From the NCBI RefSeq assembly GCF_032854445.1, contig NC_088295.1:4032501-4096500 (forward strand): 64,000 nucleotides of DNA. Direction: 5' to 3'. The translations under genes were made by a program, and so were the position numbers. Below are positions 50,380 to 63,021 of the stretch, in pieces (position 1 is the stretch's first letter; each line of letters starts with the position of its first letter). The notes below the pieces were generated by a model. That model saw nothing but the letters and a program-made list of their open reading frames with translations, made no database searches and was not told where the DNA came from. This DNA is from Liolophura sinensis (taxonomy: Eukaryota > Mollusca > Polyplacophora > Chitonida > Chitonidae).

Positions 50380-52515
50380 TAGGCGAGCATGCATGTTTAG
50401 AGTATATAGGCCTACACCTCCAATAAAATGAACATAATGCTGAATTATTTTCGGTTAACTACATGTATAGCTATATATATGCACAGAGTTATACGTATAC
50501 CGGTACATGCTGACTGAGAGCCGAATAACTGTTGTCACTGTTGTATCACTGCGGTGTCTGATGTAAGAACCCCACCTACGAACCCTGCGGAGCTGCCACG
50601 TGAGGTCAACAACCTATTTGGCAACACATTATGCACTGTTGGAGGCTAAACAGGCAAAGTTAGGACACCATGTGCCCACCTGGGCAGATTTGGAATATGC
50701 AAAATCATTGTATTCTTTACCGTATCAAAGGACATGCTTCCTGTCAACATATATGAGTGTATATAGGCCTACATCATTTATTGAAAAAGTAGGCCTACGG
50801 TTTTAATTCGATTGGGGAAATGGGCGAATCATTCTGGATTCCATTCATTTGAATCTCATATTTTCGCTCTTCCCAAGCTGCACGTCCTAAGACCACATAT
50901 ATATTAAATATTATTTCGTATATTCTTGAGGCCCGTGCATAGCACTTTGTATAGCATGCTGTTTATATACAGCCGCTGTGAGACAAACCGTGAGCTCTGT
51001 TGTATATGTTTGTGCATGCCCATGATTTGATAGCTAGGCCTATAGGTTATCTACGACGTAGACTTGCGTGCATGTGACGTAAAGATGACCCTCATTTGCG
51101 ACAGGATCTTGGGGGTAATCAGAGTGGCGAGTATAGCTTTAAATTTGCACGTGCACCCCAACTTGCATGAATGTTTGACTAAGGTATATGCTTTCCACTC
51201 CAGCTCACTTGTACATGGACACAATATATAATTCTTTGGGGCTTCTTTATACTTTGGTGTCAAAATACCGTTACCCAAATATAGATGTACAATATTATAA
51301 TATTCATTTCGGTCCCCTCAGCTGACTGAGAGAGGTGTCGACATTAACTCTCAGCATAATTATTAATTAGTCTTAACCGTTGTACATGTGTAGGCCTATA
51401 TAGCAGTAGAATGTATAAGCTTCACAACCACTCATGAGCGTTGGAGACAACGTGGCCATGTATGGATAATGGCGGCTGCGGAACATGTGGTCTGTGTTTT
51501 CCAGACATACATAATGTCAGGTTAGATGTTGACTGCACGATGGTTATATTTATCGCCTCGCTTATTATCAGTCTACCTTCGGTTACCCGATTCTAGCAGC
51601 ATGGTATATGTATACGCTGTCGAGGTCAGGCAGCTCAGCTGTACAGCGGCGGGGCCATGTGACTGTTTGTGTGTCAGCTTGAAGAACCCTGGCTTCATTT
51701 GCACGATCTGTATTACTAGGTCAAATATGCCTGCTCAGTAGGTGAAACGAGGTGGGATGTGTTACCGGTATATGTAACACCGGGCCTACATCATATATAT
51801 AGCTACTCATGAGCGGTGACATGTTAATGAGTGATTGGCCGAAGACGGAGGCTGATCCTCTTTAAGTTCATGTAGAGGATAACACTGCAGCCGGGAATAA
51901 ACAAATGCAGCTGCATCATCGACGCTCGCGGGTATAGACTGTCGCACATCTGAGGTCACTACACATATCAGAGACTCGCTGGACGTCACTGCTACTGTAA
52001 ACACAACCCTGGCAGATCGACACGGGGACTCGTGCACTTCCATTACAGCAGTGTCCAGGATCGTGGTCTGCAAATAAATGATGTTTTCATGACATACAAT
52101 TTGTAAATGGCCCTATGATAAAGTATTGGACCTATTGTTATGTACGCAATAGGTCTCGATTCTCATTCTGCAGGAATTAATCACAGTTAAGTGGGCGTCA
52201 TCCTGCCCACCTGATGCCCGCGTTTGTTCACTCACATATAGACGTATAGTACATTAGCAACAATCTGTAAACCTTGTCAAAATGCTCTCGCCATTGCTTT
52301 TGCCCTGCTTAATTTGTGAGGCATTTCTCCCGGGTGTCACATTGCTAGAACATTAATAGGAATGTCCTGTGTATTCGATGATATGTGTGTATGTCTCGTG
52401 CGGACGCGGACCGATATGTCTGTATACCACATGATGCATAACTGGCAGGAATATAGCATATTATCTTCAGCACATTTTATTGTAAAGATACATACGCCTA
52501 TATATCTCGAGTGTT
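50380..52515. other. Gene-free, nothing recognised
   Basis: Short open frames only, up to 88 codons, none with family or splice support. TAGGCCTA is frequent (50407, 50764, 50790, 51035, 51391). Confidence 0.45.
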
Positions 52516-52519
52516 ATGT

Positions 52520-53160
52520 ACTACACGGACTTCGTCATGTAACTAAAAAAAGTGGATTGTCATATACATGCCTATCCCTGACGTGCACGGATTTCATCAT
52601 GTGCGTGAGAAGATGGATTGTCATAGAGGCCTATTCCCGATGTGCACGGATATCGTCATGTGAATGAGAAGATGAATTGTCATATAGGCCTATCGCCGAC
52701 ATGCTCCGATTTCTTCACGTGAATAAGAAAATGAATTGTCACATAGGTCTATTCCCGCCGTGCACGAATATCGTCATGTGATTGAGAAGATAGAGATTGT
52801 CATATACATATAGGCCTATCCTTGACGTTTATGGATATTATCATGTCAGTGAGATGATATAGATTGTCGTATGTAGGCCTATTTCCGACATGCACGGATT
52901 TCATCTTGTAAGTGAGAAAATACAGATTGTCATATGTAGGCATACCACCGACATGTATACGGATTTCGCCGTGTGAATGAGAAAATAAGTTGTCATACAT
53001 ACAGGCATATCACAGACGTGCACGGATTTCACCATGTGCAGGAAAAGATAAAATGTTGCCACGTATGACGTGCACACCCATGCGTGTATCGTCATGCTTG
53101 GGAATGACAAAATAAATTGTATATATGTACATTTATGACGTGTGTGCAACGTTTTAGTCA
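52520..53160. repeat. Degenerate about 60-bp tandem repeat
   Basis: About ten diverged units share GACGTGCACGGATTTCATCA then TGTGAATGAGAAGAT and TTGTCATATAGGCCTAT. Unit length varies from about 58 to 66 bp. Confidence 0.75.
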
Positions 53161-53499
53161 CGTGAGACAGATTGCCATGTAGGCCTATACATACCCATCA
53201 TCAGTTCCACGGAAATGCGGACATGGAGGTTCAAATTTCAAATCACATAGAATATATATGTCAATTAAAATTTACTAGAGCACAGTATGCACGTCGAACG
53301 AAACGTAAATAACCGACATTGTTTTGCGAGCGAAAGTCGTCAATTTTAATTCATTTACATATGTATGAAAAACGCGGACAGTGGAACAATTTCTGATGTA
53401 GTGGGACTAAATATTAAATCGGACAAAGATCTCATCGACGTTGTACCGACCTAGAGGCCAATTTTTATATGAGGTTCCGGTCTTGATGAGCTGGGAATA

Positions 53500-56400
53500 G
53501 TTGAAGATGAGCAATACAGAGAGGCGCAGCAGTGGAAAAGCGCCGTGCGATCTACACGATGACCCGCCTGGGCAAAATGACAATGGGCGTGATGAGTTAC
53601 ACGTCCCTCCAGATGATAGCTACAACGGAACAGAGGACAACAGCCAAGCAGTTTCGTCTAGCGACGAAGAAACTCAGGTAATAAATACACGTAAGGGGTA
53701 ACAGTTACGGGCAACAATTACTCCAGCGATAAATCGATTACGCCAGTCGACTGCGGAAGCTGATCAAAACCGGAGACGTATGAAGCGGATTATCGAGGAA
53801 ATCAATGCTGACTACGCAACCGCTTGTTAAATTTATAGTCAGTTTCACGATTTTGTATATTCCTCTCAAATCGCACGTCTCGACCAGTGGGAAGCCGATC
53901 CCTCCAGTGGTGTTACAGTATGGAAGAAGACGTGGGGGATTATAGGCTTTTCTGACATTTCTGCCGTGCCACGACCCAGACGAATTGATACACCATCCGT
54001 TACAGGAAGCCATACAGTTGGGGTACAGTTTGCCTTCACAGTCGGAGATTCCTTTGTCAACAGTGTCGTCCGGAGACACTCACACTAATTCGTCTAATTC
54101 TACGAGCGAGTCACGGGAGACAGCCCAGAGAAATCATGGTCCCCACACGAATTGGACGTGATGTTTCTATTTGTATCACAGGCACGTGATATCCATCCAC
54201 AGGCACCTGAATCTCGTTCACCGAGATACCAGATGCCGCCCATTCCAGATGCCGTGATGCCAGATTCAGAGTGTTTTGACTCTTGGATAGGTTCTTTAGT
54301 AGAATTTCAGGAAACCGTAATTCCATCTCCAATTAGGGAAATGTCAGTCAATGAAGCCTTTCTTAAGCTTCAGGCGAGCAGCTATATCTCTTCAATAATG
54401 TTGGATAAATTTGACGGGGATCCCTTGAGCTATGTATATTTTGTAGAGAGATTTAACATTTACAAACACGACAAGACATATTTGTCTGACGATATGGGAA
54501 TGGTTCAACTGCGTATGCATCTCACAGGCGACGCGGAGCGCTTGATCTCAAGCTTAGGCGCAAGCGGTTTGATATACGCTACAGTTTCAAAATGTTTAAA
54601 GGATCAGTTCGGCCAGAAAAGTGGCATTGCGCGCGCATGTTTGAAAACGTTGAACAATGGACCTAGAATATAGGCAACAAGGACAGGCAGAGTTTGCGTG
54701 AGATGTCATTGGATGTAATGTAAATTGTATTACTGTTTTCCAAAGAACAGGACACCAGGCTGACATAAATACAAGCAAGAATCTATGACAGATAGTGAAG
54801 CGTCTGTCAGACTCACCCATAGGTAAGTGGAAGCACATGGCAGCTGAGACACGGGACAGAGGTCAGGGTCCCACAATAAATCAGGTGAGTTTGATCCAGA
54901 TTTTGGGGGACATACAATCTGGGACTAGAGCAGCATAAACTGGATACAAAGATAAACGAAAAGGCATACACTGAAATCAGGTAAAATCAAAAGCCCAGAA
55001 GTGTTACATCTGTGAAAAAAATCAAAGCGTTTTTGAGAGCCAGAAGTTTGTGGACTCTACATTCAGTGAGCGAGTAGAATTGGTGAGAAAACACAGGCTA
55101 CGTTTTTCTTCTAGATCGTAGAAAAAGTGTTCCATCGATGGATGTACGCTCTCACACCACATTTTTCTACATACAAACCCGCCAGCAGCGAGTTCTGTAT
55201 CATCTGTTCTTGATCAAGACGACTTCGTGCCGGTCGTATGCGTGAAATCTCGGTCGCTAAATTGTAAGGAGCGTGAGGGAAACGTATTAATCGACAGCGG
55301 CGCGGCTCCCTCCAAAGCACTGGGTTTACAAGGTAAGACAGAGCGACTTTGATATCTCTGTTATATAGGTGGGGAAGGAATCGCCCACCCAGGAGTAGGA
55401 GAGTGAAATTCTCCACTTCTTCAGTACCAGCAGGCAAAGAATACGCAATTGAAGCACACGAAATAGAGAAAACTATTCCAAGTATGCGCCTCTGAACAGA
55501 TCATGGCTACAGACACATCCGCATTTAGCTGGCCTGAATTTTCCGCAAAAAGCGGGACCAGTGGATCTGATCTTAGATGTGCCGTATTCACATCTGCATG
55601 TGGATGAAGAAACCCGACAAGGACGCCAATTTGTACGCCGTTAGGCTGGCACATAATTGTGTCAGATTCAACAAAGCCAGCTGCTGCAGTATGCTCAATC
55701 GGATTCGTTCAGCCAATTGATCTAGAAAAGCTCTACGCCATAGAAACTTTTGGGTTTTGATTGGAACTGTGATACAAAGCCTATGCGCCAGGGCGACAAA
55801 AGAGCATTGAAGTTATTTGCGGAATCCTGTGTCGGGACTGAAGGTCGTTGCACGATAAGGCTTCCTTGGAAGATGGACCCAGTCATGTTACCGAATCCGT
55901 TAGCAGAAAAACGACTGATATCTTTGACGCGCAGTTTGGCCAAAGACGAGAAAAAGGCTCCGCTTTACAAGCAGGTGATCGGTAAATATGTAGGGGAATG
56001 CTGGACTACAAAAATGACGCCAGAAGAAGCTTCGGAGAAGAAAGTAGTGTATTACCTTCCCCATTACGGAGTGTACAGAATTCACAAGCTAGATTTAATG
56101 TAGATCCAGCTTGTGAATTCAAAAGGTTTTCTTTGAAATCCGTGTTTGACAAAGGCCCGTGCTTGATAGGCAACCTTCTGGGCGTAGTTATACACTTCCG
56201 TGAGGTGGCCTTTATGGGAGGCATCTCAAAAATGTATCTACAGATATGTTTACCCAAGTCCGACACATATGTTCACCGTTTCCTGTCGAGAATTCTTTAC
56301 GCGACACAATGCCCATCTGTCTGTCTCGTGCTCAGAGTGACATTCGGCGATAAGCCACCCCCCAACATGGCGAGTTACGTCATGTTGCGTATTGCAGAGG

Positions 56401-57040
56401 AGACAAAGGAGAAATTTCCAGAGGCACCTACAGTCATTGAACGGGATCGGTATGTAGATGACCGAATCCATTCTTGCCCAGCTTGACAAGATCATAAGCA
56501 CAGGAAGTTTCAGGATCCAAACGTGATATTGTTCGGTTGACGGACATAGTCCGGAAAAGGAAGAGGGATATCCATTTTCTGAAGAGTCGTCGGATGTAGT
56601 TCCATGGAAAAACGATGGTCGAACAAAGGCTTTGGGGGTCGTCTGGAACGTCCAAAAAGACGTGATCAAATACGAAGTCAAACAGATGAACCCATGGGCC
56701 TATGTCTTGTCAAAACGGTTTTGTGATCCAGAATATCGGAGATCTTCGATCCCTTAGGACTGCGATCAAAGCAAGAATCGCGCTACAGGACATCTGGAGA
56801 ATGAAAACATTCGGCTGTGATGACAAGTTACCCCGAGAAGTTCAGGTAAGATGGAAAAGGCATTTCCAAGAGATCCAGGAACTGGATAAGGTAGAGTTCC
56901 CACGTAGCTTGACGCGGATTGATGCGGTTGTGAGAGATTCACCCTTCAAGGGTGAACTCAAGGTTGCGTTTCGTCTGTTGTTTTATATGGGTATAGTATT
57001 AGACAGGTTTCTCTTGAAAGACATTTGTACTATATAAATC
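53500..57040 (+). mobile_element. Degraded Pao/BEL LTR-retrotransposon internal region
   Basis: Pieces lie in Pao/BEL order on +. A gag N-terminus is at 53507-53830 and DUF1759-like gag at about 54390-54670 (KFDGDPLSYVYFVERF). A zinc-knuckle region with CYICEKN lies near 54980, a retropepsin motif LIDSGAA near 55290, and a pre-RT domain at 55750-56100 (YYLPHYGVYR). RT follows at 56100-56490 (FGDKPPPNMASYVML, YVDD), then the start of the Peptidase_A17-like region at 56700-57037. Frameshifts and stops separate them. The first RT catalytic Asp position reads GGISKMYLQI, with Gly in place of the usual Asp. RNase H, integrase and LTRs were not found, so it is an inactive, 3'-truncated relic. Confidence 0.85.
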
Positions 57041-57044
57041 GACA

Positions 57045-57635
57045 CACTTGTTTCATACGACTTATTTTCGTTTGTATCATAAAGTGTCCACTTTCCGAGA
57101 CACAACGGCTTACTAGATTTAATAAATTTGAGTTCATTTCAAAGTCATGGGACATGTTCTATAGTTTAAAGGAGATTGCTTAGACTTTATTGGCATAGAC
57201 TCATCGTTCTTTTGCATAATTAATGAGAATTTTGTTGATGTGGAGTTAACGTCACGGCTTAGTCGCTTCGGGAGTTAACTCCCATTGTACGTTTATACCA
57301 TCCAGTGTAGTCTCCCATTTACCATTACGTATTACAACTGCATTATGTATGTAGGATGTTTTGATCTTAACTGTTTTTTGTGAAAGTTAATGGAATAATT
57401 AACTTTGTTAGATTAATTTTGCAAACATTTCACTACAAATAATTTACTGGACAGGGGCTTATAGCGTTAATGTAAGGCGGTGGTGCATTGAGCTGTATGT
57501 TATATACAATGTATTTCATCAATTTTCACATGACTGAGTGATTTATTCAGTAATCAGCAATTGTTGCTGACAGAAAATGTAGAGATTGCATTTAATACGG
57601 ACATTATAAACAATGTGATTCATGGTTTTAATTCT
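57045..57635. other. Gene-free, nothing recognised
   Basis: AT-rich sequence between the Pao relic and the 34-bp satellite. No LTR could be identified. Confidence 0.45.
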
Positions 57636-57639
57636 TCAT

Positions 57640-60005
57640 TTTTCTTCATGCATGATCTCCCGTGGGTGTGTATTTTTTTTCATTCATGATGCCCCATCGG
57701 TGTGTATTTTTCTCTATGTATGATCCTCCACCGGTGTGTATTTTTCTCCATGCATGATCCTCGATCGGTGTGTATTTTTCTTCATGCATGATCTCCCGTT
57801 GGTGTGTATTTTTCTCCATGCATGATCCTCCATCGGTGTGTATTTTTCTTTATTCATGATCTCCCATCGGTGTGTATTTTTCTTCATGCATGATCTCCCA
57901 TCGGTGTGTATTTTTCTCCAAACATGATCTCCCGTCGGTGTGTATTTTTGTATGTATGATCTCCCATCGGTGTGTATTTTTCTTCATGCATGATGTCCCT
58001 TCGGTGTGTATTTTTCTTCATGCATGATGTCCTATCGGTGTGTATTTTTCTCCATGCATGATTTCCCGTCAGTGTGTATTTTCTTCCATGCACGATCTCC
58101 CACCGGTGTATGTTTTTCTTTATGCATGATCCTCCATCGGTGTGTATTTTTCTACAGGCATGATCTCCCGTTGGTGTGTATTTTTCTCCATGCATGATCC
58201 TCCATCGGTGTGTATTTTTCTTTATTCATGATCTCCCATCGGTGTGCATTTTTCTTCATGCATGATCTCCCATCGGTGTGTATTTTTCTCCAAACATGAT
58301 CTCCCGTCGGTGTGTATTTTTCTCTATGCACGATCCTCCATCGGTGTGTATTTTTCTCCAAACATGATCTCCCATCGGTGTGTATTTTTCTCCAGGCATG
58401 ATCTCCCATCGGTGTGTATTTTTCTCCAGGCATGATCTCTCATCGGTGTGTATTTTTCTCCAGACATGATCTCCCATCGGTGTGTATTTTTTGTATGTAT
58501 GATCTCCCATCGGTGTGTATTTTTCTTCATGCATGATGTCCCTTCGGTGTGTATTTTTCTTCATGCATGATGTCCTATCGGTGTGTATTTTTCTCCATGC
58601 ATGATTTCCCGTCAGTGTGTATTTTCTTCCATGCACGATCTCCCACTGGTGTATGTTTTTCTTTATGCATGATCCTCCATCGGTGTGTATTTTTCTCCAG
58701 GCATGATCTCCCGTTGGTGTGTATTTTTCTCCATGCATGATCCTCCATCGGTGTGTATTTTTCTCCAAACATGATCTCCCATCGGTGTGTATTTTTCTCC
58801 AAACATGATCTCCCATCGGTGTGTATTTTTCTCCAAACATGATCTCCCGTTGGTGTGTATTTTTCTCTATGCACGATCCTCCATCGGTGTGTATTTTTCT
58901 CCAAACATGATCTCCCATCGGTGTGTATATTTCTCTATGCATGATCTGCCATCGGTGTGTATTTTTCTTTATTCATGATCTCCCGTCGGTGTGTATTTTT
59001 CTCCAAACATGATCTCCCGTTGGTGTGTATTTTTCTCTATGCACGATCCTCCATCGGTGTGTATTTTTCTCCAAACATGATCTCCCATCGGTGTGTATAT
59101 TTCTCTATGCATGATCTGCCATCGGTGTGTATTTTTCTCCAGACATGATCTCCCATCGGTGTGTATTTTTTTGTATGTATGATCTCCCATCGGTGTGTAT
59201 TTTTCTTCATGCATGATGTCCCTTCGGTGTGTATTTTTCTTCATGCATGATGTCCTATCGGTGTGTATTTTTCTCCAGGCATGATTTCCCGTCAGTGTGT
59301 ATTTTTTTCTATGCACGATCTCCCACCGGTGTATGTTTTTCTTTATGCATGATCCTCCATCGGTGTGTATTTTTCTCCAGGCATGATCTCCCGTTGGTGT
59401 GTATTTTTCTCCATGCATGATCCTCCATCGGTGTGTATTTTTCTCTATGCACGATCCTCCATCGGTGTGTATTTTTCTCCAAACATGATCTCCCGTCGGT
59501 GTGTATTTTTCTCCAAACATGATCTGCCATCGGTGTGTATTTTTCTGTATGTATGATCTCCCATCGGTGTGCATTTTTCTGTATGTATGATCTCTCATCG
59601 GTGTGTATTTTTCTGTATGTATGATCTCCCATCGGTGTGTATTTTTCTGTATGTATGATCTCCCATCGGTGTGTATATTTCTCTATGCATGATCTCCCAT
59701 TGATGTGTATTTTTCTCCAGGCATGATCTCCCATCGGTGTGTATTTTTCTCCATCCATGATCTCCCTTCGGTGTGTATATCTCTCTATGCATGGTCCGCC
59801 ATCGGTGTGTATATTTCTCTATGCATGATCTGCCATCGGTGTGTATTTTTCTCTAGGCATGATCTCCCATCAGTGTGTATTTTTCTCCAGACATGATCTC
59901 CCATCGGTGTGTATTTTTCTGTATGTATGATCTCCCATCGGTGTGTATTTTTCTCCATCCATGATCTCCCTTCGGTGTGTATTTTTCTCCAGGCATGATC
60001 CTCCC
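57640..60005. repeat. 34-bp satellite, about 70 units, with higher-order repeats
   Basis: The monomer is ATGATCTCCCATCGGTGTGT followed by ATTTTTCTCCATGC. A recognisable four-monomer block (TGATGTCCCTTCGG, then TGATGTCCTATCGG, TGATTTCCCGTCAG and CGATCTCCCACCGG) recurs near 57.99, 58.53 and 59.21 kb, 543 and 680 bp apart, about 16 and 20 monomers. The minus strand lacks stops in all three frames of the monomer, giving open frames up to 228 codons of a EKYTPMGDHAWRKIHTDGRS-type repeat; there is no evidence that they are translated. Confidence 0.95.
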
Positions 60006-60233
60006 AAACACTGGTTGTCTAATGAAGCCACATCTACATATACATCCAGGATATGGGCTTTAGTTATACACACATTATATTTCTGATAAGGTAACGTTTC
60101 AGCTGTGTGCTATCACATCATCTCCCAGAACAATCTCCATGTAGCGCTTGCAAGTAAGAACATGCAGAGTGGACATACAATGTAGCTATATATACACTGA
60201 GAGAAAAGTTTTGGGTCAATTGACTCAAAAATC

Positions 60234-60261
60234 TGTGTGTGTGTGTATATGTGTGTGTGTG
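60234..60261. repeat. GT microsatellite
   Basis: TGTGTGTGTGTGTATATGTG followed by TGTGTGTG. Confidence 0.8.
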
Positions 60262-60294
60262 AATTCAGAAGCTCACTAAAAGAGTATAAAAATT

Positions 60295-60540
60295 AACTTC
60301 TCTGAGGGTTAATCATTAATCCTTGTGGGTACACGAGAATGAATCCCTGGGGATTCACGTGAATAAATCCCTGAAGGTACACGCGAATTATTCCTTAGGG
60401 AAGACGTGAATTAATCCCTGATGGGACACGTGAATTAATTCCTGAGGGAACGCGTGAAGTAATCCTTGATGGTACACGTGAATTAATCCCTGAGGGGAAC
60501 GCATGAAGTAATCCCTGAAATATACGTGAATGAAAAACTT
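60295..60540. repeat. About 30-bp tandem repeat with ACACGTGAATTAATCC
   Basis: About eight imperfect units alternate CACGTGAATTAATCCCTGAG and GGAACGCGTGAAGTAATCC. The core is a CACGTG/CGCGTG palindrome. Confidence 0.8.
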
Positions 60541-60544
60541 CATT

Positions 60545-61440
60545 TTATCTTCTCTCCTCTTTTCTCTTCTTCTTACCCTCTCTGACCAAACATTTTGTGA
60601 AAAGCTCCGCACGTTTCCGTGATGAACACCCTGCGTTGCACATACATTAAAACACCAACAAATTTTAACGCCATACTACAACGCAAAGCGCAGGCTAGCT
60701 CAGGTGTACTTGTATCATACTGAGTACAGCCGAAACCTAACTGCGATGCACTTCAGGATGAAAAGTAAGATCAGATAGCCACGAAGCCGGCTTTTCCTCT
60801 ACATTTTATTCTGAAAGCTTAGCTCCAAAAAGTAAGAAAAAGATAAAAAAAAAAAAGAAGAACTAGATGACTGCAGATTATTCTAGATGTGCACGGCTTT
60901 GGGTACAGTGCAAACACTTGATTGATTCAAGTTTAATTATTATAGTAACACAGATTTAAAGAACTAGACGGCCATCATCCTATTTTAAACAAAAGAAATT
61001 AATTTAAACTACATTAAAGGCAAACAAAACATTAAAACGAAGTATATTCTAGATCAAAGATCGCTAAATACTGCCCCAGAAAAGACTTAAATGTAATATT
61101 TGTTTTTGAATTTTTTCAAACGCGTAAAATACTTTCAAAACGATGGATTTTATGGTGGTCTGTTGGGACCCAGAGAGTATCAGTGACGTCACATCCATAT
61201 TTTCAGCTTGAAATAGGTCGTTTCAAGGTTCACTGGGTGAATGCATTCCTGAATGATGACATCTAGCAGTGTATGTGTGCGAAGCGGCAAAAAGTTGATA
61301 TGTGACGTCACTTCCCCAATATGGCCAGAAAAGGCCACTGTAGAATCCGGTGTTTCAAATGAATTTCACTAGGCTGAAAAAAGAAATCGAACTACTTTTC
61401 TCGACAGTGTGTCATCTAATATATACATTTTCTTTACCTA
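60545..61440. other. Gene-free, nothing recognised
   Basis: No exon or repeat is supported. TGACGTCAC occurs twice near 61.19 and 61.31 kb, which is noted without a functional call. Confidence 0.45.
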
Positions 61441-61484
61441 TATTCTTGAGTACGGCGTAAATCACCAATCCAGTAAATAAATAT
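61441..61484 (+). mobile_element. SINE family B tail fragment
   Basis: Only the tail is present: TATTCTTGAGTACGGCGTAA then ATCACCAATCCAGTAAATAAATA. Confidence 0.6.
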
Positions 61485-62063
61485 ATTATAGCGGCTACAC
61501 CGGACATTTAGTGCAAAAAACCCACATTTTGTTCGCTAATCAAATTTTCTGTATTTACGAAGAATAGCTCATATACCTTTGAGTACATTCAAATTGTCGT
61601 GCCTGTACTACTTACAGTGTTTGACTGTGATGCGGTTTTAGGAACCGAACTATAGACCTATTACCCAGTATGGATTTTGAACGGTAACACATGCGAAGAT
61701 ATTTTTTGTAAGAGGTTAGCTAATTGTTCGGGCTATTCTAAAATGACAGCAAAACTTCGATTGGATTTGCCCTGAGCGAAAAATCTCCGGTTTACTATAG
61801 GCGTTTTAAACCCGTTTTTGAGGAGAACGATGGTCACGTTTACTTAAACCATCACAGGAACAAAGTTCTACAATGATGGAATCTACATCTCGAGGCAGTA
61901 GCGGTTAAAGTTACCTCCCTTTTCTGACTCACTTAGGCTACAGTAATGGTCAACCTACATCCATCAGGGGACCGGAAGTACATCCACCAGCAGGCGGGAC
62001 ATTCATTGGGACGACGGTAAAGAGCGCACGACCTAATATATGGCGGGAAATGCAAATACTGTG

Positions 62064-62162
62064 GTTATTTATTTATTTGATTGGTGTTTTACACCGTATT
62101 CAAGAATATTTCACTTATACGACGGCGGCCAGCATTATGGTGGGAGGAAACCGGGCAAAGCC
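62064..62162 (-). mobile_element. SINE fragment (family B)
   Basis: Reverse orientation copy of the family seen at 9882 and 27798. On + it starts TTATTTATTTGATTGGTGTT, continues ACACCGTATTCAAGAATATT, and ends at GGGAGGAAACCGGGCAAAGC. Confidence 0.82.
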
Positions 62163-62618
62163 ATCAACATACGCGCACAATGAACGTTCATAATTTTATT
62201 ACAAACCTCGTTCAAATTATCGGACTAGTGATAAATGATTCGTTTTTCTGTATGCATATATTTAGTGGTGCTTTTCAATATAGGCCTATTGCATGTGTAT
62301 TGCATTTTATAGGTCTGTGTTAAATGTATTCAGTGCAGAGTGGTGGTTTTTCCGTAGAATATTTTCGTCTTACACTGGTTGTGTATTAGCGTAGGTTAAA
62401 TATTCCTCATTACATCATTTGTTGAATCTCCAAATGAACTCACAAAGAAATGTAGGCTACAACTAGAGGGCCTGCGTGCCTTGTGATACACAACTTTCCC
62501 ACCATTCAGTTATTCGTTTTCATCCTATTAATTCAAAACTGAATGTGAAACAAGCAAAATTCAATAAACACACCACTGACAAACCTGAAAAAAAGTATTC
62601 TGCACTTCGCCTTCTGTT

Positions 62619-62989
62619 GACCGGCCCGGATAGCACAGTTGGTAGAGCGTCCGCTTCGGGACCGGTAGATCCAGGATCAATCCTTGGTCGAGTCACACCT
62701 AAGACTTTAAAAGAGGAAGTTGTAACTTCCTCGCTTGGCGTTCAGCATGAAGGGGATAGTGCAACGACTGGTTGACCCGTATCAGTAGGCTATAATGGCT
62801 CGGGCGGGGCGGCTTACTTGCCTTCGGTAAGTCGTCTCAGTGATGCAGCACTAAATAAAAGAGCGGTAGAAATCCGTCCTGCAACAAGGAGGCACATTAC
62901 ACGTGCATGCACCCTAATGATTCCTTCGTCGTCATATGACTGAAAAATTGTTGAGTACGACGTTAAACCCCAAGCACTCAAGCACTCAC
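62619..62989 (+). mobile_element. Full-length tRNA-derived SINE (family A) with target duplication
   Basis: A Pol III A box TAGCACAGTTGG is at 62631-62642 and a B-box-like GGATCAATCC at 62674-62683, so the head derives from a tRNA. The body is shared with the copies at 41143 and 47733. The tail reads TGAAAAATTGTTGAGTACGA then CGTTAAACCCCAAGCACTC. The 12-bp sequence TCGCCTTCTGTT at 62607-62618 is repeated at 62990-63001 as a target-site duplication. It is about 370 bp long. Confidence 0.92.
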
Positions 62990-63021
62990 TCGCCTTCTGT
63001 TCCAAGCTCCTTGCGTTATCG

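Noticed and set aside
51807-52073. An 88-codon minus frame as a possible exon
   Set aside because: No family resemblance and no convincing flanking splice sites or neighbouring exons.
58256-58942. A 228-codon minus-strand frame
   Set aside because: It is only the translation of the 34-bp satellite; no start context, splice sites or family match.
57640-60005. A regular short repeat that could be taken for a CRISPR array
   Set aside because: Units are contiguous 34-bp monomers with no unique spacers, and the window is eukaryotic.
62621-62695. A true tRNA gene
   Set aside because: It has A- and B-box sequences but no convincing cloverleaf or acceptor stem, and it is the head of a SINE with target duplications.
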